This document shows positions 33,401-46,349 of a DNA stretch of 64,000 nucleotides, in pieces. The position numbers were made by a program, and so were the translations under genes. The notes below the pieces were generated by a model. It made no database searches. It was given only the letters and a program-made list of their open reading frames with translations, and had not been told where the DNA came from. How positions within the stretch are numbered: the first letter of the stretch is position 1; the number at the start of each line of letters is the position of its first letter. Source of the DNA: Tetranychus cinnabarinus (Eukaryota; Arthropoda; Arachnida; Trombidiformes; Tetranychidae). Location of the stretch: NCBI GenBank assembly GCA_022266195.1, contig WHVY01000008.1, forward strand, positions 3,161,501-3,225,500, given 5' to 3'.

Positions 33401-36400
33401 AAATTAAAATGATGATAATAGAGAGTAATTGAAAACAATATGAAACGCTATTTACGTTAAATTTTCAAGTTAATTTTCAAAATAAAATAATTTACCAAAA
33501 AGCTCAAATGTTAATAATCATTTAAAGCTCTGATTAGTTCGGTTCATTAAAAAATCAATTTTCTTACCCTCATAATATCGTCCAGTCTACGCTGCCTTTC
33601 ATCCGTTAACTTCAATAGCTCTGACCATTTTTCATTCAACTTCTCGACTTCATAATGGATATTTCGAGCAGTCTTCTTGACCTCATGCGGACCTCTGTGC
33701 TCATTCAATGCTGTAAATAAAATTAATGATAAATTAATTATTGAAGTGATTGATAGTTCAAACATTTTTGAAAATGCGTTAAAAATTAAAGAAAAGATTT
33801 AGGTGTGAAAATTGTTGGATAAAAACCATGTCGAATTAAATTTGATGTTGAATGGTTCATACGAAAATGAATATAATTTCATCTTAAGAATTTTCTTAGG
33901 AATTTATTTTATACTATATTTCTATCGTATCATGCTTTTTATATTAGAGGAATTGTCCAGAAGAGAAAGACAAATAAGATTGAAAGGCAATGTCAAAGTA
34001 AAGATGCATAAGGTTGGAGAAACGATCAACTTTTTCATATTGCACCTCTATTCAAGTATTTGAATTCAAGTAAATATTATTCAATATGATTGTCAAATAA
34101 TCATGAAAAAGTAGGATTTGGATTGTTTTTGTTGACTTTTTTCTTGCTCGTCTATTCTATATTTACAGGTTATTGACAGTTTTGTGGGTAAACAATGAAA
34201 TGAAATGAATACCTTGAGGATCTTTTTTGGAAAGGTAAGATCGACCTGACATAAGAGCTGTCTTTATAATGGGGCTTTCTTTTTCGAGGGAGAGTCTCAA
34301 ATCTGTTAAATCTTCTTGATGTTTTGATAACGAAACAAGATCACTTTCGATGTCACCGAATGAATTAAATTCAGTTCTCTTTTTGGTCACCCATTCAATT
34401 GATTCTCGTAAAGATAATAGAAGTTGATTCAATTCATCACCAGAATTTGCTTCAAGGCGGATTTGCAGGGCAATTGTTTTTTCCTTGAGAGTGTTCCATT
34501 GACAATTTGGTAAGTCTGTAAAAGGGCAATAAAACGTAATACAATTAATTAAAGTTGTTGAAAAATTGATTTGACAATCATAATTCAACATTCAGCAATC
34601 AGCATTCTCTACCCAATTATATCCACAACAGTTAACCAAGGTTAATCATTTTAACAGTCATGGACTAGTAATTAAGGAAGATAGCTATTAAATTAACTAC
34701 AATTTAGTCTGAAATTTAAGAAGACAAACTTCATAATTTGATGAACACAATAATGAGTTTGAATCTTTTTATAATTAGAATGACCTAAAATAATAGGAAA
34801 ATATGCAAAAAAGTGAAAATGTCTAAACAAAAGGTAGATGTTAATTGTTCATCAACTTTGTATAAGTAAGAAAATGGATCAAACTAAATTGTAAAAAATT
34901 GAATGCATCGAGAATATTGAATTAATAATCTGTTAGTAACTTTCAAGCAAATTAAAAGTTGAAATTAATGCAAATCATAAAAATGGTAGAGAAAAATGAA
35001 AAATGCTTACTTTTGTTCATGGTTTCCATTTCAGAAGTCACCTCATCGTATAAATTTTCATGATCCAATTCATTGGATTCATCAAAATAATCATCAATTT
35101 GTTTCTGGTTAAAAAATGAACAAACAAGATTTTTAGTTTGACAAAGTAAAGTTTACAAGTCAGTAATGATAAAATCAAGAGTTATTTTTGCATGATTTAA
35201 TTAATTGCTGTGAAAAATAGCAAATCAACGATGAATGACGTTAAATTGTCAAAATTATTCAGCGATGGAAAAGTGCGAAAAATCTAACAGAAAATGCAAA
35301 AAGTCAGGAAGATAAAAAAGAGTGTAAAAAGGATGAATGAGTTAAGACTGGATGCTGGATGATTTCATGTCTTGGATAAGTATGACAAGACTCACATAAG
35401 TAGTCAATCGATAAGGAGCAAACTCGTATTAGATTGTTATGGATTTGATTGGAAGATCATCAAATGCAAGTTAATTGTAGCTTCAGATACGAAACTGAAC
35501 AGAATACTAAAGTTGATTTTTTAATAAATTTAATCTCAATTTGGTCATTTTTGTGGATAATTGGCTTTTTCAGAGATAATTTAGTTTATATTGAATATTT
35601 TTAAATAATCATAAAATGCCCAAAAGACGGAAAAGAAAGTCAAGGTCGTTATCAGTTAAAAAACATGAATCAGGACCAATGTCAGTTGAAGATTTAGACG
35701 ATCATGCAATGAGTAAAAGTAAGTAATAAATTCCTGTGACCAATTGTGAAAAATATTAACAATTAATCTTTAAAAATATTATCAAAGGAGCAAATAGTAT
35801 TGTTCCAAACGCGGATGAACTTTCTATAGCTGAAATATTCTCAACCTTAGGAGCATCTCCAACATTATTACCTCCACCAATCCTGAAAAGGGCTTCGTCT
35901 CGTTCATCTCGTTCATCAAGATCATCAAGATCATCTTCATATCAATCAGATGATCGAAGAAAAATGGTAAAAATAAGAGAACCTCATGAAAATATTGAAC
36001 ACAGTAAGCCTAAAATAAAACGAGTGGCAACACCAGCAGTTAGAAAAAGAATGAAAAGGAGAGAATCGGAAAGGAGCCATTCAAGTCCGAACAGAAGCCA
36101 AACAAGAAGTCGAACAAAAAGCCAAACTATTAAACAAGCTACACATCGAGCAAAAAGTCGATCCAAGAGCCCATCTAAAAGTCGATCTAGAAGTAGATCT
36201 AGAAAGCGATCCAAGAGTCAGGTTGACAGTAAAGATCGGAAAGGAAAAAGAACTGGTCATTCAGAATTGCGAATAAGTGTACGAACCAAATCAAAACGAA
36301 ACATGAAATGAAATTAGTCTGCTTCAAGATTTACTGGCTAACTAATAAAAATATAATACAAATGCAATTTACGATGAATTGATCAAAGTTGAAATTATTT

Positions 36401-39400
36401 TTCAGACTGCAGGTAAGTTTTAGTACTGAATGTTATCAATTGGTTAGACTTTGAGTTCCAAAAATTCATTCACATGTATCACTTATCAAATAGCATAACT
36501 TTTTTCTTGATGATCTTCCATTCTATTCTTTATCTCTCTCTCTATTTTTCTCGGTTTTTTGAAAGAACATAAAAGATGCCTAGGATGATGATGATAATGA
36601 TGATGATGATGATTATCGTCGAAAATGAATCAACAAAGGACATAAAAAACCATTATCTTGGTTAAAGAGAAAGAGATAAAGAGAGAGACCAAACAAAGAG
36701 TGAGTTAACAAATAGAGTCGATATGAACAACATAATAAGATGAGTTAGAGAAATGAGTTAAGGGATGAAAGGGAAGATCATTAGGTTAGCCAATTCGTAC
36801 AATCGCTTTTGAATACACCATCAGATCTAGATTAATATTTATGAGCTTGGTTAAACTAAATTATGTAGTATTAGCGATCAAGAGGAGTAAATATGGTCGT
36901 TAAAATTAACAATGATATGCATGAAATTTGGTTGGATTATTCAAATAAAATGTACTTCTGAATATGTATCATTCAGTTGTTATCCAAACAATATTTACCA
37001 CTTTCTTACTAACTAAAATAACGGGATAGTAACTTGAATGAAGGGTGAAAAATTGATCACTCACCTCGATTCGATCAACGATCTTTTTTAACTTATCCAA
37101 TATAATTTCATCATTACAATCTCGGAAAACTTCACAAATGTAATCAACTTGTGAATCGAGCCAAGTGAACCATTCCCTGGAACTTGGTTCAGCATTTAAT
37201 CTCATTTTTTTCTGAAGCATTTCGCGTTTAGCTTTCAGGCAATCCATCTTTTCTTTGAGAAAACTTGGTGGTTTGTGTCCAAATTTGTTGGCATCACTTT
37301 CGATTTCTTGTAACATAACAATCAATTTTTCGTAATTTGTTTCATGGGTCTGAAATCATGTAAAAGAGAGTCAACGTTAGAAAGGAAAATAAAAGATAAA
37401 CAAAAAAGATTATTTGTGAGTTTGATTGCTCTGAGTAAATATTTTGTTATCGATTCAAATAAAGGACGAAAATAAAAGAAGATACTTACATTAGCATCTG
37501 GAATTGGCTTTTCAGTGTCTATTTCTTCCTCAACATGACGAGAAGTCCATTCAATTTCCTCATCCAGCATTCGGGCGACAACTTTAAAGCTAGTTAGATA
37601 TTTATCGAGTGAAATGCGAGCTTCAGGTAAATCAACAATCAACTAAAGATATTTATAGAGACAAAGGTATAGTTAATTAAAGACAATGAATTATAACCAG
37701 TTGTTGTTAAATTAGCAAATTTGTTTCAACGTAATATCAACCATTATTGCTTACTTTGAAGAAATTTTTTTCCATGCTATCCACATCTTTCTCAATAATG
37801 ACTGTTGGAGCTAATTGAATGGTCATCATGTTTAGCCACTGGATTTGTAGTTCTTGTTCCAAAAACTGAAATGAAAGAGAAAATTTTTGTTTAAAGAACA
37901 GAAATTAAAGCATGAGTTAAATTTGAAATAATCAACATACTTTGACTTCATTTTGAAGAATATTCGCCATTTCAAAACTTCCAATTTTCCCGTTCAATTT
38001 TTCAAGAGTTGTATTAACCTTTTCAATCCAAGCTTCCAATTGGTTCCAATAAGATAAAATATTCATGTTTTTATTCTCATTGTGGAGACGCTCTTTGCGC
38101 CAGGCTAATTCTCGAACAATAGCTTTCCATCTTTCATCGATTATATTTATTTCTTCTTTGAGAGTTACTCCATAAGGTACGTCAGCCATGATTTTTTTAA
38201 TCATTACTTGGAAAGTCCCATAAAAAGGAACATGTTCATTGAAAGCTTTTCGCAAAGGTTCGTCTTCCTTTTTAGCAACCTCTATGTTGAGTTCACCAGT
38301 TGGTAATCGACTAGAAGATAGAGTTTTCTCAGCCATTTCAAGAAACGTGTTTATTTGAGTACAAGCGTCCTTATATTGGATTCGTGTTTCCTTCGCAAAC
38401 CACCAACGTCTATGTCGTTTCATAAAAGATTCACGAAGTACCTGCCAATGAGCCCAAATGGAATCAATTAAAGCAACATATTCAGGTCCTTGAGGGTGAA
38501 TTAAGTTGATCATCATTTTTTCAGTTACCATTTTGTTTATTTTGGGTTTAAGAGAGTCCATTGTGTTTTGAATTTTTTTCAAGGCACCGGATTGTTGACG
38601 ATACTCCATGAAATCACCTCTGTTTAAAAGTTCACTTGTATCCAGATAGGTTTGGATATTTCTTAATTCTTGATGCATATTCTCTAATTCTAGAAGGGTA
38701 AAAAAATTGAGCAATTTAACTGTTTTACTATCAGATGGAAGACTTGCATTTGTGGGAACAGTTCTGGACAAAGAACCTTTACGACTAGTAGTTGACTTTG
38801 GAGATGATTGATTAGAGTCAATTCCTTCAGATAAATCGATTGAACGTTGATGTCCTAATTGCAAATGTTTACTGATTGATCCGGAAGACTTCATTGTTTC
38901 TGACTGTTTTTTCACTTGTAGTACATCAAATTTTTCATGATCATCCTTGATCTTATCGACGCTTTTTGTTTTACGAGACATCTTTTCCTCCAAAATTTCA
39001 AAATCTGATTGGATCGTTTCAATGTTTTCTTTCAGCTTATTATCGCCATTTATGACAATGCTGTATAAAGATTGCACTTTTTCATTTAAATCTTTTAAAT
39101 TTTCTTTCTTTCGAGACAATTCAAAAGGATCAACTGACGAAGGATCCTCTTGATGATTTAACCAGGTTTTTAGATCGACCATAAGATTCATTACAGTTTT
39201 GCTGGTTTCCATTGCATTTTCCATTTCATCTTTTCTTTCAATTGCCATTCTATGAAGATTATCATATATTTCTTCTAATTCATCAACTTTACGGCGCAAT
39301 TCATCAGGTTCATCACTACAATCGAGAGCAAGTTTTGCTTGCTTCTTAACTTTATCTATTTCTTCACGTAAATTATCAATCTCTTTTATCACTTTCAAAC

Positions 39401-42400
39401 AATCATCTAGCTCCTCAAACTCATGAGATGTAACCTTGAGATCAATTAGGCTATCCATCAATTCATTCAGAGTTTTCGACAACTTATTGAGACGAGTCTC
39501 AAAGTCGGTTGGGTTTTGATATCTTTTGAATTTCATAACAAGCTCCTCATATTGTGTCTGAAATAGAGGAAAATTAAATTTAACAAAGAGAATCACAAAA
39601 ATTTAAACTACAAAAGACTTACTTTCAATATAGCGAGTTGCTCTCCAAGTCTAGATGCAGCTTCCAATCTTTCTTGGGAGCGATAATTTTCAATGCTTTC
39701 AGTCAATTTATCCAAAATTTCTTTATTAGATTTGAATTCATTATCCAATTTCTAAAAATAAAAAATGATAATTTAGTTTTTTTTTCAAGAAAATATAAAA
39801 TAAAGAAATGGTTAGAGTGATCAATGTTTTATGAATAAATACCTCAACTTCATCAGGCATATCTTCTGCTAAAATATCATCATCAAAACGCTGTTGGAGT
39901 AAGTAATCGACATCTTGAATCCACCTTTGAACTTTTAAAATCTGAGAATCACATTGTTGAGCGTCTTTAATTGATGCTTCTAAGTCTTGAAGTCGTTGTT
40001 GGGCTTGATGTTGCAGATTCTTCCAACGTTGATCAACCTTTGCAATTTCTGCTTCCACACTATCCGAAAAAAATCCTACAGTGATTAATTCGTTGGCTAG
40101 TTTATGAATACGTTCCGATCTGTTAGCAGGTCGATGTCTTAAATATGTTTCAAGATCCTAAAAAGTGAGATGAGAAAATTAGTTAACTGCATGAAAGATT
40201 GAAATTTAAAGAAAATAAACTTACATCCATATTTCCAGAAATCTCTTCAGCATCGGCATCTGTTTGAGGTGATCTTTTCAGTTTCCTATCCAATTTATCC
40301 AACCAATCTTTTTCCATCATGATTAACCTAGTGAATTCACCAAATTTGCTGTGATTTTGTTTTAGAGTTGTGAGATACTCTTCAATATTTTCCACCAAAG
40401 TCTGTAAACTTTCTTTTATTGTTTTGGTCTTATTTTTCATTTCTTCCAATGATTCTGTGGTTGGTTGTGGACTAGGTGCCAAAGAGTTTAGTTGTCTTTG
40501 CAATTTATTTGCATCTTGAAGTGATTTTCGTATTTTATCCTGTAATGAGCGACCACTTTTGAAATTTTTTTGATAATCTTCAACAACAGAGTGTCTCACT
40601 TCATCGGTTTCAAAGCTTAACGACTCGAAATCTCTCTCAAGTTTTTCAAAGGCCTTACAGACATTTTTACTTTGGATCAAAGCAGTTTCAAGTTCGAGTT
40701 TTTTGTCGAAAGCCTTGATTCTAACCGTGGAACATTTTTCTTTCAATTTATCCAATCTTTCCTCAAAACGTGGAGTAGCATGTTTATCGTTGTCATTATC
40801 TTTGTCAGAATCAGCATCGGTATCAACACCAAATTCAGCAATCATTTCTTGGCCTTTAAGAACAATTTCTGAACAATTGCTTTCCAAAGTGCCTTCAATA
40901 TCATTTAAAACCTTGTTACATTGTTCAACGTCACTTTCAATGGTTTGAACATCACCCATAGCTGGACACAATGCATCGAGGAATGAATTTAATTGCATTA
41001 TTTCTTCTTCTAATGTTGATATTTCCTCTTCAAAAGAAGTTAGGCTTGATTCCAATCTTGATAACTTTTTCACTTTGTTTTCTAATTCATTGTGGCAAAA
41101 GTCCCAAATCTCTTGAGAAGAGTGTAATTTATCTTTCATATCTGTCACCCAATCATCTTTTAATCCTTCCTTTAAAATATCCTTACACGTTTCTTGTAAA
41201 ACTTTCAAATTTTTTCCTTCATTGTCAAGTTCTTTACGAAGACGGTAATATTGTTCAAGTTGATTCTTATTCTGCATCAGATCAAAGAAAACTTCTGATT
41301 TTGCAGAAAATTTTGTCTCCTTTAATCTTCTTAACCACTGATGTAATGATTTAACGGAATCATAAACTTCACTAGGAGCACCATTTTCATTAGATGGTAA
41401 ATCTTGCACAGTTTCTGATGGTAATTCGTCGGATATTTTGATGTTGTCCAAGCCTTCACTAACTTTTTTATCCAGATCACATAATTGGCCATATACATCT
41501 TCTCGGAAGTCAAAGAAATTTACAATTGTTTGATATGAAGGTTCTTTGGTAGCAGTTGGTAATGTCTGTTTCAGATCTTCCAGCTCTTTACGGAGTTTGG
41601 ACACTTTATCATCTTTGGTTGATAAAGCATTTAGCCGTAATTTACAATTTTTATCAATTTTTTTCAAGACATCGGGTGATTTATCACTTGTATCGGTGGT
41701 TTCAACAAACTTTTTTGCTGATTCCAGAGCGCGAGACATGGCATCTGTTTCACTGACCATCTGATCAAGTCTAACTAGCGCTTTGTGTCGTAATTTTCGT
41801 GAACGTAAAGTACGATTAACTTCACACCATCTCTCACTGATTCCTTCGACGATTTCATGTATCCGTGAACCGTCTTCGCCATATTTATCGAGATCTTCAA
41901 CAAATTCATTTCCTTGAGTAACAAGTGAATCAAATTCTTGTTTCCTCAGTTCTAAATCGCTTTCTGTATCTTCTAAAATTATTTGTTGCTCATCTAATGG
42001 CATCTGATCCCATGAAGTTGAACAGCTTTCATTTTCATCTTCAACGCATAATACTTCTTCAACACTGCTTAACCAGGTTGTAAACACATCAAGAGCTTTT
42101 TGCCACTCCTGAATCAGCCAACTATCAAGCCGACGTTTCTTTGAACTTGAACTACTCATATTTGAAGTCGTAGGCGTTGTTTTTTGTTTCTGCTGCTGTT
42201 GCTGGAGGTGATGTGATTTCCCCTCAACCTGTTCCTGTTCATTACCTTCTGTTATGGACTCCTCCCCAGTATCATCGGTGGACAGCTCATCAAGTGAGGC
42301 CTCATTGATTTTTGTAACAACATGACTTAATGTACCCATCCTTTGAACCGTTGCATCCCAAACCTCTTTTAGGGTTTCCATTTTTTTAGCAATAACAGAA

Positions 42401-44438
42401 CCAGCTGCTGATTCACGGCCAACTTTATCCATTAGCTGAGAAGCATTTTCACCTAATTTCACATATAAAGACCGTTGACGATCCATTTCAGCCTCCATTC
42501 GTTCAAGTCGTTTAACTAGTTCACCCACAAAAGAAGAACCGATATGCATATCAGCAGCTGCCTCTTCCATCTCTCGTAATCGTCGATCTAATTTAGCTCT
42601 CCAAAGGTTGAATTTTTTATCTCCTTCTTCAAATTTTTCCCATTCATTCACAATTTCTTCCAAAATTTCAGTTCTTTCACTAATAAACGTGCGAACGTTA
42701 TTCCATTTTTCTGCTAAAGGTGCTAATTGGTCCTGTAATTCATCAGGTGGGTTGTCCATTGTAGGACTAGATGATCCTTCAAAATCATCATAAATCCAGA
42801 CAAGGTTACGCAATGAGTCGACAATTTCTTCTTGGATATTGACATCTTGTTGGAAGTTCTGATAAAGAAGAATAAATAGGACAACAAAATGAAAATCCAT
42901 GAGTAAAATGGGTATACAGTAGAGTACTCCATAACTTGGTAGAATTTCGTGTTAGCACCACCTATTGGATTAGTCATCCGGGAACCATTTAATCAGATTT
43001 TCTAATTGTTTTAACCAAAATTACTCAAATTTCGTTTAAAATTTAAATTAGCGAGTCAACTTTACTAGAATCAATAAAAATTTATTGCTAAACAAATCAG
43101 AATAAGTCAGTAACACAATAGTTTGATTATTCAGTAGAATGGAACATTTTTGCATCTTTACAAAAGTCAAGAGCTACATTGAAAAAAGACATTTTAGTTA
43201 TTAGGAAAATAGGCTGATTATAACCGCAGGAAACCCCTTTTTTATGATGAGTTGACTCACTAATTCAACCTTTTTGGCTAAATTTTAAGCTATTTCGATT
43301 GCAACAAGCAAATAATTGGATAAAAATGGTTCTGAAATGTTTAATCCAATAGGTGGTGCCAACACGAAATTTTACCAAGTTCTGGAGTACTCTACTGTAT
43401 TTATTACTTACCTGGTAGTCTGCCATTTGTTTTTTTAACGAGGCTAGATCGGAGCCAAAATCAGTAAATTTACTCAATCTATCTTCGGCAGAAAATAGCC
43501 AATTTCTAAGATGATTGATTTGTTTTTGTTGCATTATCATTAATGTTTCATGGATATTTTTACGAAACTCTAAGGCTTTAAGACTCAACTGTTCCAGACG
43601 TTCATTCAACAGGTTCATTTGTAGTTCAAGTTCAGGTATCTCATCAGGTGGACATTCTTCCGAATCAACAATATCTTGACCATAAGACAATAGTTTACCA
43701 ACTTCAATTTGAATATCTTGTAGCTTATTGATGAACTCCTCATGGGCTCTGAAAATTTCTTTAACCTCTGGTAAACTTTTATCCATCAGATCAATATCAA
43801 TCAATTTTTCTTCTGCGTCAAGAATCCATCCCAGAGCTTCTGTCACTTCATGTTTATACGCTGAAATGTCATCATCTTCATCATCTTCATCGTCGCCGTT
43901 TTCATTATTCATGTTACGCTATAGATAAAACAAAAATAAAAACAATTTTTATCAAAGATTGAATCAAAAGAAAGCAAACTCAAGGGCTGAAATAGTCAAG
44001 AAAACTGCAAATCACAGAATGTTTAATAAGTGAATTCATAGTCTACCATGAACCGAAAATTCTGTCCAGTCAACAAGCAAGAAAGGCAAGAAAGGTGCAA
44101 CCGTTTTTGTTAAACATAAGAAAAGCGTTAGTGATTAATCCATCAGTTATGGGCTAATAAAAAGTGATAAACTTTTGAAATCAATACTGTACAGTGAGAA
44201 AATGATTTATAACCAAGCAATGATGATTACAATGAAAACAAAATGTAGATAAACCTCACCGTTTAACACCATAATAAGTGTTGTCAAAAGGGAGGGGAGA
44301 GTCAAAAGACAGCAAAATAGATAGAGAGAGAGAAAGAAGAGTAAAAATAAAAATAATAGAGAGAGAAAGATTAGCACAAGGGGCAAACAAACTTACCATA
44401 TTCCGTCTATTCTCAATTCTGAATAGATCTTCATCCAT
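30465..44438 (-). CDS. Dys: Dystrophin, form without an N-terminal actin-binding domain, 2846 aa
   Basis: Membrane-cytoskeleton linker of the dystrophin-glycoprotein complex. Nineteen coding exons joined in phase (minus): 44438-44397, 43918-43412, 42858-40225, 40157-39843, 39751-39623, 39557-37941, 37865-37755, 37642-37490, 37349-37065, 35104-35011, 34515-34213, 33710-33568, 33373-33239, 33143-32857, 32785-32441, 32365-32277, 32209-31501, 31313-31179, 30972-30465. A unique 14-residue start ([14 protein letters not shown]) and acidic segment lead into a long array of spectrin-type helical repeats (about 30-2240). Then a WW domain ([16 protein letters not shown]...THWDHP), EF-hand region ([11 protein letters not shown]...[10 protein letters not shown]), a ZZ zinc finger (CNVC...[17 protein letters not shown], about 2490-2540) and the C-terminal coiled coil ([13 protein letters not shown]). 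Exons 3 and 6 are very long. Calponin-homology domains are absent here and upstream in the window. Confidence 0.93.
35616..36311 (+). CDS. SR-rich basic protein nested in dystrophin intron 9, 208 aa
   Basis: On the strand opposite dystrophin and wholly within its intron 9 (35105-37064). Exons 35616-35718 and 35788-36311, intron 69 nt, GT-AG, phase 1. Starts [13 protein letters not shown], a probable nuclear-localisation cluster; then a short non-repetitive part ([13 protein letters not shown].. [23 protein letters not shown]) that looks like the most conserved-worthy segment; then Ser/Arg dipeptide runs ([34 protein letters not shown]). Probable nuclear, RNA-processing-associated protein by composition; no family recognised. 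The frame stays open across the splice, which supports a real gene. Confidence 0.6.
36312..37064. other. Rest of dystrophin intron 9
   Basis: Contains the 3' flank of the nested SR gene, a (GAT)n-like run at about 36584-36615 and a purine-rich tract at 36660-36700. No gene seen. Confidence 0.5.
42917..43397. mobile_element. Tc1/mariner-type MITE in dystrophin intron 2, 481 bp
   Basis: Terminal inverted repeats: the left end from 42917 (CAGTAGAGTACTCC...) matches the reverse complement of the right end at 43397 for about 58 nt with four mismatches, and weakly for about 20 more. Both ends are flanked by TA (42915-42916 and 43398-43399), the target-site duplication of the Tc1/mariner group, and CAGT is a common terminus of that group. 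No transposase frame inside, so it is non-autonomous. It fills all but about 70 nt of the 553 nt intron. No other copy seen in the window. Confidence 0.85.
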
Positions 44439-44850
44439 TTTTAAGTGAAATTAGCTTCTCCGTGTTTAAAAATAGGTATAAATTGATGAAATAATTGAAG
44501 AAATGAAAACCGGGAGACCAAATGACAATCAATTGTAACCACAAGTTTATCAAGTTTCTCAAAAAGTTTGGTCTGATCTCTAGGGACTGTTACCTAATAA
44601 AAGCTTTGATTTGTTTACTGCAAGCTTTGGGACGATTTAACCATTTAAAACAGAAGATGGAGCCTCTTGGCTCTTTCATCTTTAATGTTCAGATGTGAAG
44701 GTTGAGTTTTTGAAATAATCCAGTAAAATTTAAGCTCATTTATTCAATTTCATTGAACAATCTTTCTTAATTGACTTTTAAATTTGTTTAACCATTGATT
44801 TATTATTAGATTGATTTGTATGTCACTGTCAAGTCCTGCTTCCATCCGCA
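44439..44850. promoter_or_regulatory. Bidirectional promoter region between dystrophin and Crk
   Basis: The start codons of dystrophin (minus, 44438) and Crk (plus, 44851) are 412 nt apart and face away from each other, so transcripts of both must start here or in unseen upstream exons. No clear TATA box chosen. Confidence 0.5.
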
Positions 44851-46349
44851 ATGGCAGCAAATTTTGATCCTTATGACAAAAACAGGTAAATGCTTTTCGC
44901 TCATCCATTTCTTTCCTCTGTCCATATTATCTTTTTCACTTGAGATTTTTATTTTTCATTTTCTTATTGTTTCTTATCTATCAAGTTGTCCATTTTCATT
45001 ATAATGGATTATTACTGTTTATTTTTTGTATTGAATTTTTATTTTATCCTCTTATTTTGATTCATGCACATTTAATCCATCTTATTAATGTTATTGACTT
45101 TTCATGAATTACTCATTTGTTTATGTTTTTTGTTTCATTTTAAAACATTGCATTTCTTGTTCAATTTTTCTAGTTGGTATTTTGGTTCCATGACAAGACA
45201 AGAAGCTATTGATTTATTAAATGCTGAAAATGAAGTGGGAGTATTTTTGGTGCGTAACAGTAGCTCAATTATTGGAGATCTTGTCCTCTGTGTTAGGTAA
45301 TTAATATTTTCTAATTTTTTTTCTTATATATTTGATAAAAAAATTACACTTTCTTATCGTTTTCGACAATTTTTTTGTTCATTATTAACAGAGAGAACAT
45401 GAAAGTTAGCCATTATATTATTAATAAAGTTCAACAATTTGACCAAACTCGTTTTCGGATGGGTGATCAAATGTTTCCTGATATCCCCTCATTACTGAGC
45501 TTTTACAAGATTCATCTATTGGATACAACTAAACTTAAAAGACCTGTAAGATAAAACTACTGCATTATTTACTCTGCTTATCTTTCTTTGCTCTTTATTA
45601 ATCTTTACTGCTTTTTCAATTATTAGGCCACTAAAAGATCTGAAAAAGTTCGAGCTAAATACGATTTTGCAGGAAGTGGCGATGATGAAGATCTTCCTTT
45701 TAAAAGAAATGAGATATTGACAATTATCTCAAAAGATGAAGACCATTGGTGGACAGCTAAAAATAGGCTGGGCAAAACTGGTTGTATTCCTGTTAATTAC
45801 GTTGAGCCGGTAAGAATAATTAATTAACTTAGAGCTTGCTATCATCTTTAAAAAAAAAATTTTTGCTTTAAAACCATCATTTATCTTTTTTTTCATGCCT
45901 GGGGTACTAATCGTTCTTTTTTCAGTATGACGATAGTCAAATTGAAAACACAACTAGAACTTCAAGTCCGATTCCTAGTCAAACAAAACAATTACCAGCT
46001 AAGCCGCAATACAACACACCACAAATACAACGACAGTTGCCTGCCATGGCCAAAGTAACACAAGCAAGAGTGCCCAATGCATATGACAAAACAGCCTTGA
46101 AGTTGGAGGTATAACTCAATTTTGATACATTACTATATTTTATATTTCAAGTTCTCAATTACAAGCTTATAACACATTTTTGTGTTTCTCTTTTTCTCTT
46201 ATTAGGTAGGAGATATCATAAAAGTAATAAAAACAAAATTGGATGGACAATGGGAGGGAGAATTGAATGGAAAAATTGGACATTTTCCTTTCAACCATGT
46301 TGAATTCATTGATACGGAGAACCCTGAAGAGGAAGACACCAACTCATGA
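44851..46349 (+). CDS. Crk: Crk adaptor protein (SH2-SH3-SH3), 273 aa
   Basis: Signalling adaptor linking phosphotyrosine proteins (Cas, paxillin) to guanine-exchange factors such as C3G and DOCK180. Exons 44851-44885, 45174-45296, 45392-45545, 45627-45809, 45926-46108, 46206-46349, in phase. SH2 at about 12-105 ([13 protein letters not shown]...GVFLVRNSS), with the phosphotyrosine-binding Arg in FLVR; first SH3 at about 109-166 ([24 protein letters not shown]...HWWTA); a Gln/Pro linker; then the C-terminal SH3 ([22 protein letters not shown]...[19 protein letters not shown]). Length and order match CrkII. The vertebrate inhibitory Tyr221-type site (YAQP) is not seen in the linker. Confidence 0.96.

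Noticed and set aside
33812..34063. 83-codon plus-strand frame antisense in a dystrophin intron
   Set aside because: No splice context and no conserved character, unlike the nested SR gene at 35616.
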